Source: Alistipes sp.
Lineage (GTDB): Bacteria > Bacteroidota > Bacteroidia > Bacteroidales > Rikenellaceae
Assembly: GCA_017623115.1 (NCBI GenBank)
Contig: JAGAPT010000021.1
Span: 62,001 to 126,000, forward strand
DNA length: 64,000 bases
Direction: 5' to 3'
Shown: positions 16,201 to 23,020 of the stretch, one piece after another
Layout: every line of letters begins with the position of its first letter
Position numbering within the stretch: position 1 is the stretch's first letter
Program-made: the position numbers and the translations under genes
Notes under the pieces: model-generated
The model's database searches: none
What the model was told of the DNA's origin: nothing
What the model saw: the letters and a program-made list of their open reading frames with translations, nothing else

Positions 16201-16756
16201 TGTCGATACGGAGGTTTACTCGAACACGGGTGGCCAGTCGTCGAAGTCGACGCCGATTGGTGCCGTTGCGAAGTTCGCATCGAGCGGTAAGCGTATCCGC
16301 AAGAAGGACCTCGGTGCCATGGCCATGACCTATGGTTATGTCTATGTAGCACAGGTTTCGATTGGTGCATCGCAGCAGCAGCTGTTCAATGTGCTGAAGG
16401 AGGCTGAGGCTTATCAGGGCCCGTCGCTCGTGATTGCTTACGCTCCCTGTATCAACCACGGTATCAAGGGTGGTATGACCCGTACGCAGCAGATCGGTAA
16501 GGACGCTGTGGCTTGCGGTTACTGGCACCTCTACCACTACAATCCCGATTTGGAGGCTCAGGGCAAGAATCCGTTCGTGCTCGACTCGAAGGAGCCCGAT
16601 TGGTCGAAGTTCCAGGACTTCCTGATGCGCGAGGTACGTTACACGTCGCTCAAGAAGGCCTTCCCGACCGAGGCTCAGGAACTCTTCGAGGCTGCCGAGG
16701 AGAATGCTAAGTGGCGTTACAATAGCTATGTACGCCGTTCGAAGATGGAGTTCTAA
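13229..16756 (+). CDS. nifJ: Pyruvate:ferredoxin (flavodoxin) oxidoreductase, single-chain
   Basis: This enzyme oxidises pyruvate to acetyl-CoA and CO2 and reduces ferredoxin, the main pyruvate exit of anaerobes. The 1175-residue chain is the fused form with all domains in order: N-terminal pyrimidine-binding domain (YPITPSSTMAEYVDEWA), the transketolase-like and gamma domains (GVGADGTVGANKNSIKI-like region near 430), two 4Fe-4S clusters (CIQCNQCAYVCP near 692 and CTGCNNCVDTCP near 745), and the TPP domain with the proximal-cluster cysteines (CAGCGETPY near 811; GDGWGYDIGYGG). Codon use is highly biased, consistent with strong expression. It has its own promoter, a palindromic operator candidate upstream and a strong terminator downstream. 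Confidence 0.97.
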   Translation: MAEKKFITCDGNYAAAHVAYMFSEVAAIYPITPSSTMAEYVDEWAAQGRKNIFGETVKVVEMQSEAGAAGAVHGSLQSGALTSTFTASQGLLLMIPNMYKIAGELLPGVFHVSARALASHALSIFGDHQDVMAARQTGFAFLATSSVQEVMDLAGVAHLVSLKSRVPFLHFFDGFRTSHEIQKIELIDEASLTALMDRDALKRFRAEALNPEHPVTRGTAQNPDIYFQAREACNKFYDAVPDMVAETMAEISKITGRNYAPFVYYGDPEAEEIVIAMGSVTETIKETIDYLMKQGKKVGLVTVHLYRPFSEKYFFAAVPKTVKKVCVLDRTKEPGAEGEPLYLDVKSMFYGKELQPMIIGGRYGLSSKDTTPAQMLAVFENLAAAEPKNHFTVGIVDDVTNLSLPVGEEISMAKPGTFEGLFFGLGADGTVGANKNSIKIIGGSTDKYCQAYFSYDSKKSGGYTSSHLRFGDNPITSPYLVTTPDFVACHVPSYVDKYDVLKGLKKGGSFLLNSTHDAETTCRTLPDHMKAYLAKNEINFYIINATKIAAELGLGSRTNTIMQSAFFKIANVIPFDKAVEEMKHAILKSYGKKGEDIVNMNYAAVDAGGSAVEKVEVPAEWAKIEVKEVAAVVDNARPEFVQKVVDPINALKGDQLPVSAFTGREDGTWDNGTAAWEKRGIAVNVPEWIAENCIQCNQCAYVCPHAAIRPFLATEEEAAATGLEWKQGNGETKAYKFRIQVSPLDCTGCNNCVDTCPAKTKALVMKPLESQLPQAENWEKVTKTVGYKEVVDKTKTVKNLQFAQPLFEFSGACAGCGETPYIKAITQLFGDKMMVANATGCTSIYSGSAPSTPYCTNAKGQGPAWANSLFEDNAEFGLGMHVGVEKLRDRVQAYMEDAIANCEKCSEELKGVMKEWIDARYSSSKSGEVSARLIPMMEACGCDTCKKILEMKDWLVKKSQWIIGGDGWGYDIGYGGVDHVLASGMDVNILVVDTEVYSNTGGQSSKSTPIGAVAKFASSGKRIRKKDLGAMAMTYGYVYVAQVSIGASQQQLFNVLKEAEAYQGPSLVIAYAPCINHGIKGGMTRTQQIGKDAVACGYWHLYHYNPDLEAQGKNPFVLDSKEPDWSKFQDFLMREVRYTSLKKAFPTEAQELFEAAEENAKWRYNSYVRRSKMEF

Positions 16757-16773
16757 TCCGATTCGAATCAACG

Positions 16774-16806
16774 AAAATGACCGCGAGCAATCGCGGTCAT
16801 TTTTTG
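16774..16806. terminator. Terminator between nifJ and the FNT-family gene
   Basis: A perfect stem AAAATGACCGCGA / TCGCGGTCATTTT with a GCAA loop, followed by T residues. Its symmetry allows it to work for both convergent genes. Confidence 0.9.
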
Positions 16807-16839
16807 TTGTAATCACTTAAAAAAAGTAGAGGAACGGGC

Positions 16840-17439
16840 TTATTCGGCCTTCAGGTCGCCGCCCATCAGTATGCGGGGCAGGTTGCACCCGATATAGTTC
16901 CCGACGATGGCCCATGCCCATGCACCGAGCATCCACCATGCGGCATCACCCTGCAGGAGGGCAATGGCATAGTAGAAGGCGTCGGCGACGCAGTGCGGAA
17001 GGCCGCAGAGGATGAATACCGGCACGCCAAAGAGCAACGGCAGGTAGTTCTTGCGCATGGTACCATAGACGGCGAGGGTCATAATCAGCCCCGTTCCGAT
17101 GGCCATCAGCAGGATGCCGTGCCAGGGGGCTGTGTGGCGTGCTGCGAGGATGGCATCAAGCCCCTCGAAGAGTTGCGCTTTGGTGGCATAGAGGGTCAGT
17201 GTGGCGGTTGCAAGACATCCTACGGCATTGCCCAGCAGGATGTAGAGCAGGCGAGCCCATTCGCGGGGAGCCATAAAGCCGGCCTTCCCCGTGTAGAGTT
17301 GCGCTTTGCATAAGACGACCGAGATAAGACCAAAGGAGAAGAGGATGGCACCGGCCAATCCTCCCACGTTGAGATAGGTCAGGCCTCCGATGCCGATGAG
17401 CATGCCGGCAAAGAGGGCGAGGCGGGTTAGTTCTTTCAT
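16840..17439 (-). CDS. Formate/nitrite transporter (FNT)-family channel, short form
   Basis: The 199-residue hydrophobic protein resembles FNT channels, with about six membrane segments and Gly-rich helices (GGLAGAILFSFGLISVVLCK; LYTGKAGFM; NYIGCNLPRI; CGLPHCVADAFYYAI). FNT proteins carry formate, nitrite or related monovalent acids; most are 250-280 residues, so this is a short version. Lying next to nifJ, a role in acid or formate exchange during fermentation is attractive but unproven. ATG 17439 gives a natural start (MKELTRLALFAGM). An in-frame ATG at 17508 falls at the predicted transcription start and would add 23 unlikely residues. Confidence 0.7.
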   Translation of the reverse strand: MKELTRLALFAGMLIGIGGLTYLNVGGLAGAILFSFGLISVVLCKAQLYTGKAGFMAPREWARLLYILLGNAVGCLATATLTLYATKAQLFEGLDAILAARHTAPWHGILLMAIGTGLIMTLAVYGTMRKNYLPLLFGVPVFILCGLPHCVADAFYYAIALLQGDAAWWMLGAWAWAIVGNYIGCNLPRILMGGDLKAE

Positions 17440-17497
17440 GCGTTTTTTGTGATGGGGTACTCCTTCTGTTCGCCTAAAGGCCTCCGAGATGAGAATA

Positions 17498-17513
17498 CCT
17501 ATATTCATATAGG
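17498..17513. promoter_or_regulatory. Perfect palindrome CCTATATTCATATAGG over the FNT transcription start
   Basis: Two 7-bp arms are separated by TC. The site overlaps the place where transcription of the FNT gene should start from the -7 box at 17515-17522, a typical position for a repressor operator. The rpe promoter lies 32 bases away in the other direction. Confidence 0.4.
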
Positions 17514-17514
17514 A

Positions 17515-17522
17515 CAAAGGTA
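17515..17522 (-). promoter_or_regulatory. -7 box (TACCTTTG) for the FNT gene
   Basis: A perfect TAnnTTTG match on the minus strand, 75 bases before the preferred ATG at 17439. Confidence 0.6.
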
Positions 17523-17544
17523 GTGGTTTTCGGGGATTTTTCAC

Positions 17545-17552
17545 TATCTTTG
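17545..17552 (+). promoter_or_regulatory. -7 box (TATCTTTG) for rpe
   Basis: A perfect TAnnTTTG match, 19 bases before the rpe ATG. Confidence 0.65.
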
Positions 17553-17571
17553 TCCGATAAAACGTGAAGTT

Positions 17572-18222
17572 ATGGAGCGAATCATTGCACCATCGGTTCT
17601 GTCGGCCGATTTTGAACATCTCGGACGAGATGTGGAGATGATTACACGCAGCGCAGCCGAGTGGGTGCATGTCGATGTGATGGATGGGGTCTTTGTCCCC
17701 AATATATCCTTTGGCTTTCCGGTGTTGAAGGCGATTCGTCGGGCTACGTCGAAAGTCGTTGATGTGCATCTGATGATTACCGAGCCGGAGCGTTATGTGG
17801 CTCGTTTTGCCCACGATGGTGCCGACTGGGTGACGTTCCATTACGAGGCAACGCAGGAGGTTGAGCACTGCATCCACTTGATTCGTGAGAGTGGCGCAAA
17901 GGTGGGTATCTCGATTAAGCCGAAGACACCGGTCGAGGTGTTGCGTCCATTGCTGAAGGAGGTTGATATGGTGCTCATTATGAGCGTTGAGCCCGGCTTT
18001 GGCGGGCAGACCTTCATGTCCGAATCGCTCGACCGTATCGGTGCGTTGCGACGCATGGCCGAGGAGTTGAATCCGGCACTCTTGATTGAGGTCGATGGCG
18101 GTATCTCATCGGCTAATGCCGCACAACTTTACGAGGCCGGTGCCAATGTGCTGGTGGCCGGCAGTTCGGTCTTTAAGGCCGAGCATCCCGAAGATGAGAT
18201 TGACAAGATGTTACATGCCTAA
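17572..18222 (+). CDS. rpe: Ribulose-phosphate 3-epimerase
   Basis: Rpe interconverts ribulose 5-phosphate and xylulose 5-phosphate in the pentose phosphate pathway. The 216-residue TIM barrel shows the full signature set: APSVLSADF at the N-terminus, VDVMDGVFVPN with the metal-binding His/Asp residues, the DVHLMI strand, MSVEPGFGGQTF and the C-terminal EVDGGI strand. The downstream ABC-F gene begins three bases after the stop, so the two are co-transcribed. Confidence 0.96.
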   Translation: MERIIAPSVLSADFEHLGRDVEMITRSAAEWVHVDVMDGVFVPNISFGFPVLKAIRRATSKVVDVHLMITEPERYVARFAHDGADWVTFHYEATQEVEHCIHLIRESGAKVGISIKPKTPVEVLRPLLKEVDMVLIMSVEPGFGGQTFMSESLDRIGALRRMAEELNPALLIEVDGGISSANAAQLYEAGANVLVAGSSVFKAEHPEDEIDKMLHA

Positions 18223-18225
18223 ACG

Positions 18226-20151
18226 ATGATTTCACTCGATAACCTCACCGTCTCGTATGGCGGTTGGACCCTGTTTGACAATATCTCCTTCCTGATTAAC
18301 CCCAAAGACCGTATCGGTCTGGTGGGGCGGAATGGCGCAGGTAAGACGACGCTGTTGCGCTTGATTACGGGCGAGCAGGCCCCGACGTCGGGTGCTGTGA
18401 CCATCAATAGCGAGTGTACGATTGGTTATCTGCCCCAGACGATGCGTGTGCACGATACGACGACCTTGGTTGAGGAGACCGGCAAGGCCTTCGAGGAGGT
18501 GTTGTCGTTAGAGGCGGAGATTGCCCGATTGACCGAGGAGATTGCCACACGCGACGACTTCGAAAGCGAAGCCTATGAGTCGTTGCTGCATCGCCTGAAC
18601 GAGGCGCAAGACCGTTTCCAGATGCTGGGTGGCGAGACACGCGATGCCGATATCGAGAAGACGTTGCTGGGTTTGGGCTTCCGACGTTCGGATTTCGACC
18701 GCGCCACGAGCGAATTTTCGGGCGGTTGGCGTATGCGTATCGAGTTGGCGAAGTTGTTGTTGCGCCGTCCTTCGATTTTCCTGCTGGACGAGCCGACGAA
18801 CCACCTCGATATCGAGTCGATCCAGTGGCTCGAGGAGTACCTGAAGAATTACAATGGAGCGGTGCTGCTCATCTCGCACGACCGTGCCTTCCTGGATAAC
18901 GTGACGACCCGCACGGTGGAACTCTCGTTGGGCAAGATAACTGATTATAAGGTGCCCTATTCGAAGTATGTGGTGCTGCGTGCCGAGCGTCGTGAGCAAC
19001 AAAAGGCGGCCTACGAGAATCAGCAACGCATGATTGAGAAGACTGAGGAGTTTATCGAGAAGTTCCGCTACAAGCCCACGAAGTCGAATCAGGTGCAGTC
19101 GCGTATCAAGCAACTTGAACGTCTGGACCGCCTTGAAATCGAGGAGGAGGATTTGGCGCACCTCAATATCAAATTCCCGCCCGCACCTCGCTCGGGACAG
19201 ATTGTGGCCGAGATTAAGGAGGCCGGCATGTCCTATGGCGCGAAGCATGTCTTCTCGGGAGCCGATTTTACCATCGAGAAGGGCGACCGCATTGCCCTTG
19301 TGGGGCGAAATGGCGAGGGTAAGACGACGCTGGCCCGTATGCTGATTGGACAGCTGCCTCCGACCGAGGGGTCGATACGCCTCGGTGCCAATGTCAATAT
19401 CGGCTACTATGCTCAGAATCAGGATGACCTGATGGATGGCGAGTTTACGGTCTACGACACATTGGATCGGGTGGCTGTGGGCGATATTCGTACCCGCCTG
19501 CGCGATATTCTGGGAGCCTTCCTGTTCCGTGGCGAGGATATTGACAAGAAGGTGAAGGTGCTTTCGGGTGGCGAACGTGCCCGTCTGGCGATGGCGCGTA
19601 TGATGCTCGAACCACGCAACCTGTTGGTGCTTGACGAGCCGACGAACCACATGGATATGCGCTCGAAGGATATCCTGAAAGAGGCCATCTTGAAATATGA
19701 CGGCACGGTGGTCGTTGTGTCGCACGACCGTGAATTTTTGGATGGCATGGTCGATAAGGTCTACGAGTTCCGTGATGGGGGTGTACGCGAGTATTTAGGG
19801 GGCATCTACTACTTCCTCGAGAAACGCAAACTCGAATCGTTGCAGGAACTGGATCGCCAGGAGAAGAGTACGACGGCTGCTCCGAAGCAGGCCACGGCCG
19901 GCAAGGTGAGTTATGAACAGAAGAAGGAGCAGGAGAAACTGCTGCGTAAACTGCGCAAAAATGTCGAGCAGATTGAGGCACAGTTGGCCGATATCGAGCA
20001 GCAGATAGCCGCCTGGGATACTCGCTTTGCAACGGCTACGGAGTATGTCGAGGCTGACTACAAGGCCTATAACGAACTGAAAACGCAGTACGATCACCTG
20101 ATGCACGAGTGGGAGAAGGCCTGCTACGAGGTGGAGATTAGCGAAGGATAA
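18226..20151 (+). CDS. ABC-F family ATPase (ribosome-associated translation factor type)
   Basis: The 641-residue soluble protein contains two ABC cassettes in tandem: Walker A GRNGAGKTT and GRNGEGKTT, signature motifs FSGGW and LSGGE, Walker B LLDEPTNHLD and VLDEPTNHMD. They are joined by the charged linker (P-site tRNA-interaction motif region, about 235-320) and followed by a C-terminal coiled coil (VEQIEAQLADIEQQIAAW). ABC-F proteins lack membrane domains and act at the ribosomal E site to relieve stalling. The long C-terminal coiled coil recalls Uup/YfmR-type housekeeping members more than resistance proteins, but a subfamily call needs a tree. It sits directly behind rpe. Confidence 0.9.
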   Translation: MISLDNLTVSYGGWTLFDNISFLINPKDRIGLVGRNGAGKTTLLRLITGEQAPTSGAVTINSECTIGYLPQTMRVHDTTTLVEETGKAFEEVLSLEAEIARLTEEIATRDDFESEAYESLLHRLNEAQDRFQMLGGETRDADIEKTLLGLGFRRSDFDRATSEFSGGWRMRIELAKLLLRRPSIFLLDEPTNHLDIESIQWLEEYLKNYNGAVLLISHDRAFLDNVTTRTVELSLGKITDYKVPYSKYVVLRAERREQQKAAYENQQRMIEKTEEFIEKFRYKPTKSNQVQSRIKQLERLDRLEIEEEDLAHLNIKFPPAPRSGQIVAEIKEAGMSYGAKHVFSGADFTIEKGDRIALVGRNGEGKTTLARMLIGQLPPTEGSIRLGANVNIGYYAQNQDDLMDGEFTVYDTLDRVAVGDIRTRLRDILGAFLFRGEDIDKKVKVLSGGERARLAMARMMLEPRNLLVLDEPTNHMDMRSKDILKEAILKYDGTVVVVSHDREFLDGMVDKVYEFRDGGVREYLGGIYYFLEKRKLESLQELDRQEKSTTAAPKQATAGKVSYEQKKEQEKLLRKLRKNVEQIEAQLADIEQQIAAWDTRFATATEYVEADYKAYNELKTQYDHLMHEWEKACYEVEISEG

Positions 20152-20167
20152 AGAGAGAGGATAGAGG

Positions 20168-20235
20168 AAAGAGCAAAGAGCAAAGAGCAAAGAGGAGAGA
20201 GGAACGAGGAAAGAGGAACGAGGAAAGAGGAACTT
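20168..20235. repeat. Purine-rich tandem repeats (AAAGAGC units, then GGAACGAGGAAAGA units)
   Basis: Three exact copies of AAAGAGC (20168-20188) and one variant (AAAGAGG) are followed by GGAACGAGGAAAGA repeats. A further AAAGAGC-like piece lies near 20312. All fall in the non-coding gap after the ABC-F gene. Confidence 0.85.
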
Positions 20236-20364
20236 TGCGATTAAGGCGAGGGCAGAGGCCGCTTGCGGAGTATGCCGAGCCGTAGCAAAGTCAAGTCTGC
20301 GAAGCAGGATTAAAGAGCAAAGATATGAAAGGGTAGAATATGTTTTGGACGTACTCGCAAAATT

Positions 20365-20400
20365 CCCAAAACTCCCAAAACTCCCAAAACTCCCAAAACT
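20365..20400. repeat. Four exact tandem copies of CCCAAAACT
   Basis: The 9-bp unit repeats four times without error, and a degenerate copy precedes it. The same unit occurs in two copies at 55162-55179 beside engB. Confidence 0.95.
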
Positions 20401-20405
20401 CCAAT

Positions 20406-20436
20406 ACTGATAACTGAAGACTGAACACTGAAAACT
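20406..20436. repeat. Heptanucleotide array ACTGAnn x4 abutting the rlmB start
   Basis: Four ACTGA units, each with two variable bases, plus a final ACT run directly up to two bases before the rlmB ATG, leaving no room for a normal ribosome-binding site outside the array. Confidence 0.9.
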
Positions 20437-20438
20437 CC

Positions 20439-21170
20439 ATGAATAACAATCTGATTTTCGGAATTCGCCCTGTGGCCGAGGCTATCGAGTCGGGGCAACA
20501 AATCGAGAAACTCTACATCCGCAAGGGTGCCGAGGGGCAGCTCATGCAGGAACTCAAAGACCTTATTATGCGCCATCGCCTGCGCTATCAGGAGGTGCCG
20601 GTCGAGAAACTCAATCGCCTTACGCGCGGCAACCATCAGGGTGTCGTGGCGCAGACGGCCCTCATCGAGTATGTGTCGTTGGACGACATCCGTGAGCGTG
20701 TGCCCGAGGATGAAACCCCGCTCATTGTGGCCTTTGACGGGGTTACCGATGTCCGTAATTTCGGTGCCATTGCCCGCTCGGCCGAGTGCGCCGGTGCGCA
20801 TGGGCTGATTACGCCACTCAAAAACTCCGCTCCGGTCAATGCCGAGGCGATGCGTTCGTCAGCCGGTGCCCTGACCGCCATTCCGGTCTGCCGTGTAGGG
20901 TCGTTGCGCATGACGCTGGCGCAACTGCAACAGGAGGGCTACCAGCTTGTTGCTGCCTCCGAGAAGAGTCGTAAACTGCTCTATGATGCCGATTTCCGTA
21001 AACCTACGGTGCTGGTGATGGGTGCCGAGGATATGGGTATCTCACCCGCCATCATGAAGCTGTGTGATGAGCAGTTGGCCATCCCGATGATTGGCCATAT
21101 CGAGTCGCTCAATGTCTCGGCTGCTGCGGCTGTGATGCTCTTTGAGGTGGTTCGTCAGCGCATCGGATAG
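20439..21170 (+). CDS. rlmB: 23S rRNA (guanosine-2'-O-)-methyltransferase, TrmH/SpoU family
   Basis: The 243-residue SPOUT methyltransferase has the N-terminal substrate-binding domain (FGIRPVAEAIESG) and the three SpoU motifs: FDGVTDVRNFGAIARSAEC, VMGAEDMGIS and IPMIGHIESLNVSAAAAVM, which form the knotted SAM site. RlmB methylates G2251 of 23S rRNA; other TrmH-type specificity is possible, but the N-terminal domain supports RlmB. The start is immediately downstream of a heptanucleotide repeat array, which thus forms the mRNA leader. The next gene begins about two bases after the stop. Confidence 0.9.
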   Translation: MNNNLIFGIRPVAEAIESGQQIEKLYIRKGAEGQLMQELKDLIMRHRLRYQEVPVEKLNRLTRGNHQGVVAQTALIEYVSLDDIRERVPEDETPLIVAFDGVTDVRNFGAIARSAECAGAHGLITPLKNSAPVNAEAMRSSAGALTAIPVCRVGSLRMTLAQLQQEGYQLVAASEKSRKLLYDADFRKPTVLVMGAEDMGISPAIMKLCDEQLAIPMIGHIESLNVSAAAAVMLFEVVRQRIG

Positions 21171-21171
21171 C

Positions 21172-21732
21172 GTGGAGAAACTCCTTCAGCATCCGCGCCT
21201 TGGTGCAGTGGTGCTACGACGCTCGCTCCGGGCACGACGCATCACGCTCACGGTACGTCCTTCGGGAGAGGTGCGACTGACCTATCCGATGGGAGTATCG
21301 GAGCAACGTGCGCTCTGCTTTCTGGAGGAGAAGCAGGCGTGGGTCGAGCGAGCACGGCAACGCCTCATGGAGCGACGGATGGCGACACCTGCACCGAAGG
21401 AGGTTGATGTCGAGGCCTTACGTCGTGCGGCAAAAGCCGATTTGCCGCTTCGCATGGAGCGTCTGGCTGCACAAACAGGGTTGCGGTATACGAAACTGAC
21501 GATTCGGGCTACCCGCACGAAGTGGGGGAGTTGCTCGGCGCGTAATGCCATTTCGTTGAGCCTCTATTTGATGACCCTGCCCGAGCACCTGCGCGACTTT
21601 GTTGTTTTGCATGAACTTTGCCACACGGTGCACCACAATCATTCGGAGCGTTTCCATCGACTCCTCGATAGTTTGGTTGGTGGCCGTGAAAAGGAGTTGA
21701 ACCGTGAATTGCGATGCTATGCGATTCGTTAA
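21172..21732 (+). CDS. YgjP/SprT-like zinc metallopeptidase (DUF45, M48-like)
   Basis: The protein has a late HELCHTVHHNHSERFH segment, a gluzincin-type HExxH with a third ligand His. Upstream is the conserved RATRTKWGSCSARNAISLSL strand typical of the YgjP/DUF45 family. The biochemical role of this family is unknown, though it is predicted to be a cytoplasmic zinc peptidase. The GTG at 21172, one base past the rlmB stop, gives 186 residues starting VEKLLQHPRLG. A TTG at 21142 inside rlmB is possible but less natural. The gene is probably co-transcribed with rlmB. Confidence 0.85.
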   Translation: MEKLLQHPRLGAVVLRRSLRARRITLTVRPSGEVRLTYPMGVSEQRALCFLEEKQAWVERARQRLMERRMATPAPKEVDVEALRRAAKADLPLRMERLAAQTGLRYTKLTIRATRTKWGSCSARNAISLSLYLMTLPEHLRDFVVLHELCHTVHHNHSERFHRLLDSLVGGREKELNRELRCYAIR

Positions 21733-21745
21733 TCCGGAATATCCG

Positions 21746-21753
21746 TATCTTTG
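21746..21753 (+). promoter_or_regulatory. Distal -7 box (TATCTTTG) before fabD
   Basis: A perfect TAnnTTTG match 107 bases ahead of fabD, the first of two such boxes. Confidence 0.45.
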
Positions 21754-21818
21754 ACGGTGTCTTAGATACTTCCGCTCGGCAAAATACAAGTAAACTTGCT
21801 TTTGCCCTCGCTTATCCG

Positions 21819-21826
21819 TATCTTTG
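21819..21826 (+). promoter_or_regulatory. Proximal promoter (-7 box TATCTTTG) for fabD
   Basis: A perfect TAnnTTTG match with a TTG at 21797-21799, 19 bases upstream. It leaves a 34-base leader to the fabD ATG. Confidence 0.65.
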
Positions 21827-21860
21827 CACCTGCCATCATCCATGTAAAAACGAATAAACG

Positions 21861-22742
21861 ATGAAAAAAGTCTATGTATTCCCCGGTCAGGGAGCCCAAG
21901 CCGTCGGCATGGGCAAAGACCTCTATGAACAACACGATGAGGTGCGTGCGATGTTCGAGCGCGCCAACGAGGTGCTCGGTTTTCGGATTACCGACCTGAT
22001 GTTTGCCGGTACGCCCGAGGATTTGAAACAGACGAAGGTAACCCAGCCGGCCGTCTTTCTCCACTCGGTGGCGATGGCCAAGGCGTTGGGTGCCGAGCCG
22101 GCAGCTGTGGCAGGACACTCGTTGGGCGAATTTTCTGCGCTGGTGGTCTCGGGAGCCCTCTCCTTTGAGGAGGGTCTGCGCCTGGTGGCGAAGCGTGCCC
22201 AGGCGATGCAGGCGGCTTGCGAAGCGGTGCCGGGTACGATGGCGGCTGTGTTGAACCTTGCTGATGAGGAGGTGGAGCGCATTTGCGCCGAGACGGAGGG
22301 CGTTGTCGTGGCTGCCAACTATAACTGCCCCGGACAGCTGGTTATCTCGGGCGAGGTGGCCGCTGTGGAGGCTGCCTGCGTGAAGTGCAAGGAGGCCGGA
22401 GCACGCCGAGCATTGGTGTTGCCCGTAGGCGGAGCGTTCCACTCGCCACTTATGGAACCGGCGCGTGAGGAGCTGGCCCGCGCCATCGCCGAGGCGGAGT
22501 TTACGACCCCGCGTTGCCCCATCTATCAGAATGTTGATGCCGAGCCGCATACCAATCCCGAGGAGATCAAGCAGAACCTGATTGCACAATTGACCGCTCC
22601 GGTGCGTTGGACGCAGATTGTGCGTCGCATGGTGGCCGATGGCTATGCCGATTTCACGGAGTTGGGCCCGGGAACCGTGTTGCAGGGGCTGATTCGTAAG
22701 GTCTCGACCGAGGTGGCTGTTGAGTCGCGAGGCACTCTGTAA
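21861..22742 (+). CDS. fabD: Malonyl-CoA:acyl-carrier-protein transacylase
   Basis: FabD loads malonyl groups from CoA onto ACP for fatty acid synthesis. The 293-residue protein has the N-terminal FPGQGAQ motif, the active-site Ser87 in GHSLGE, the helper Arg/His region and the late AFHSPLM motif containing the second catalytic His. Its length is typical. It stands alone here rather than in a fab cluster, with two candidate promoters upstream and a terminator downstream. Confidence 0.95.
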   Translation: MKKVYVFPGQGAQAVGMGKDLYEQHDEVRAMFERANEVLGFRITDLMFAGTPEDLKQTKVTQPAVFLHSVAMAKALGAEPAAVAGHSLGEFSALVVSGALSFEEGLRLVAKRAQAMQAACEAVPGTMAAVLNLADEEVERICAETEGVVVAANYNCPGQLVISGEVAAVEAACVKCKEAGARRALVLPVGGAFHSPLMEPAREELARAIAEAEFTTPRCPIYQNVDAEPHTNPEEIKQNLIAQLTAPVRWTQIVRRMVADGYADFTELGPGTVLQGLIRKVSTEVAVESRGTL

Positions 22743-22761
22743 CAGGTGATTCAGATGTATG

Positions 22762-22796
22762 AAAACCGACATTTCGAACAGAAGTGTCGGTTTTTT
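22762..22796 (+). terminator. Rho-independent terminator after fabD
   Basis: Stem AAAACCGACA / TGTCGGTTTT followed by a run of T residues. Confidence 0.85.
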
Positions 22797-22889
22797 ACGT
22801 TTTGATAGTTGAATCAAGAAAAAAAATTATACATTTGTAATCGATAATTGTTCAATTTGAGCGAAATTTTTCCAAAAATTACCCTGCGT

Positions 22890-23018
22890 ATGAAGTACAA
22901 AGACAAGTATCTCGCACCGGAGGTGTGCGTATTAGCGTTTTATGTGGAACAAGGGTTTGCCTGGTCGGATGATTCCAACCTGCAAGATCCGAAAGAAGAA
23001 GATCCAATCGAGTGGTAG
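22890..23018 (+). CDS. 42-residue small ORF heading the C10 peptidase operon
   Basis: The ORF starts MKYKDKYLAPEVCVLAFYVE and ends in an acidic tail (KEEDPIEW). Its stop lies two bases before the ATG of the next gene, so ribosomes could pass straight on. There is no signal peptide. From memory, short ORFs of this style, with a Pro-Glu-Val segment and an acidic end, occur at the head of surface-protein operons in Bacteroidales, but I know of no assigned function. It may be a leader peptide that couples translation, a small regulator, or a substrate or ligand. That it is translated is inferred from the spacing and an uninterrupted frame. Confidence 0.55.
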   Translation: MKYKDKYLAPEVCVLAFYVEQGFAWSDDSNLQDPKEEDPIEW

Positions 23019-23020
23019 TT

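Noticed and set aside
13157-16816. A 1219-codon open frame on the minus strand opposite nifJ
   Set aside because: It mirrors nifJ codons. Strong codon bias in nifJ avoids the triplets that would make stops on the other strand; the translation has no domain sense.
17440-17877. N-terminal extension of the FNT gene to 17877
   Set aside because: It would cover the rpe gene's start and both promoters; the membrane protein begins naturally at 17439.
20365-20436. Possible CRISPR array at the tandem repeats
   Set aside because: Units are only 7 and 9 bp, contiguous and without unique spacers, and no cas genes are present.
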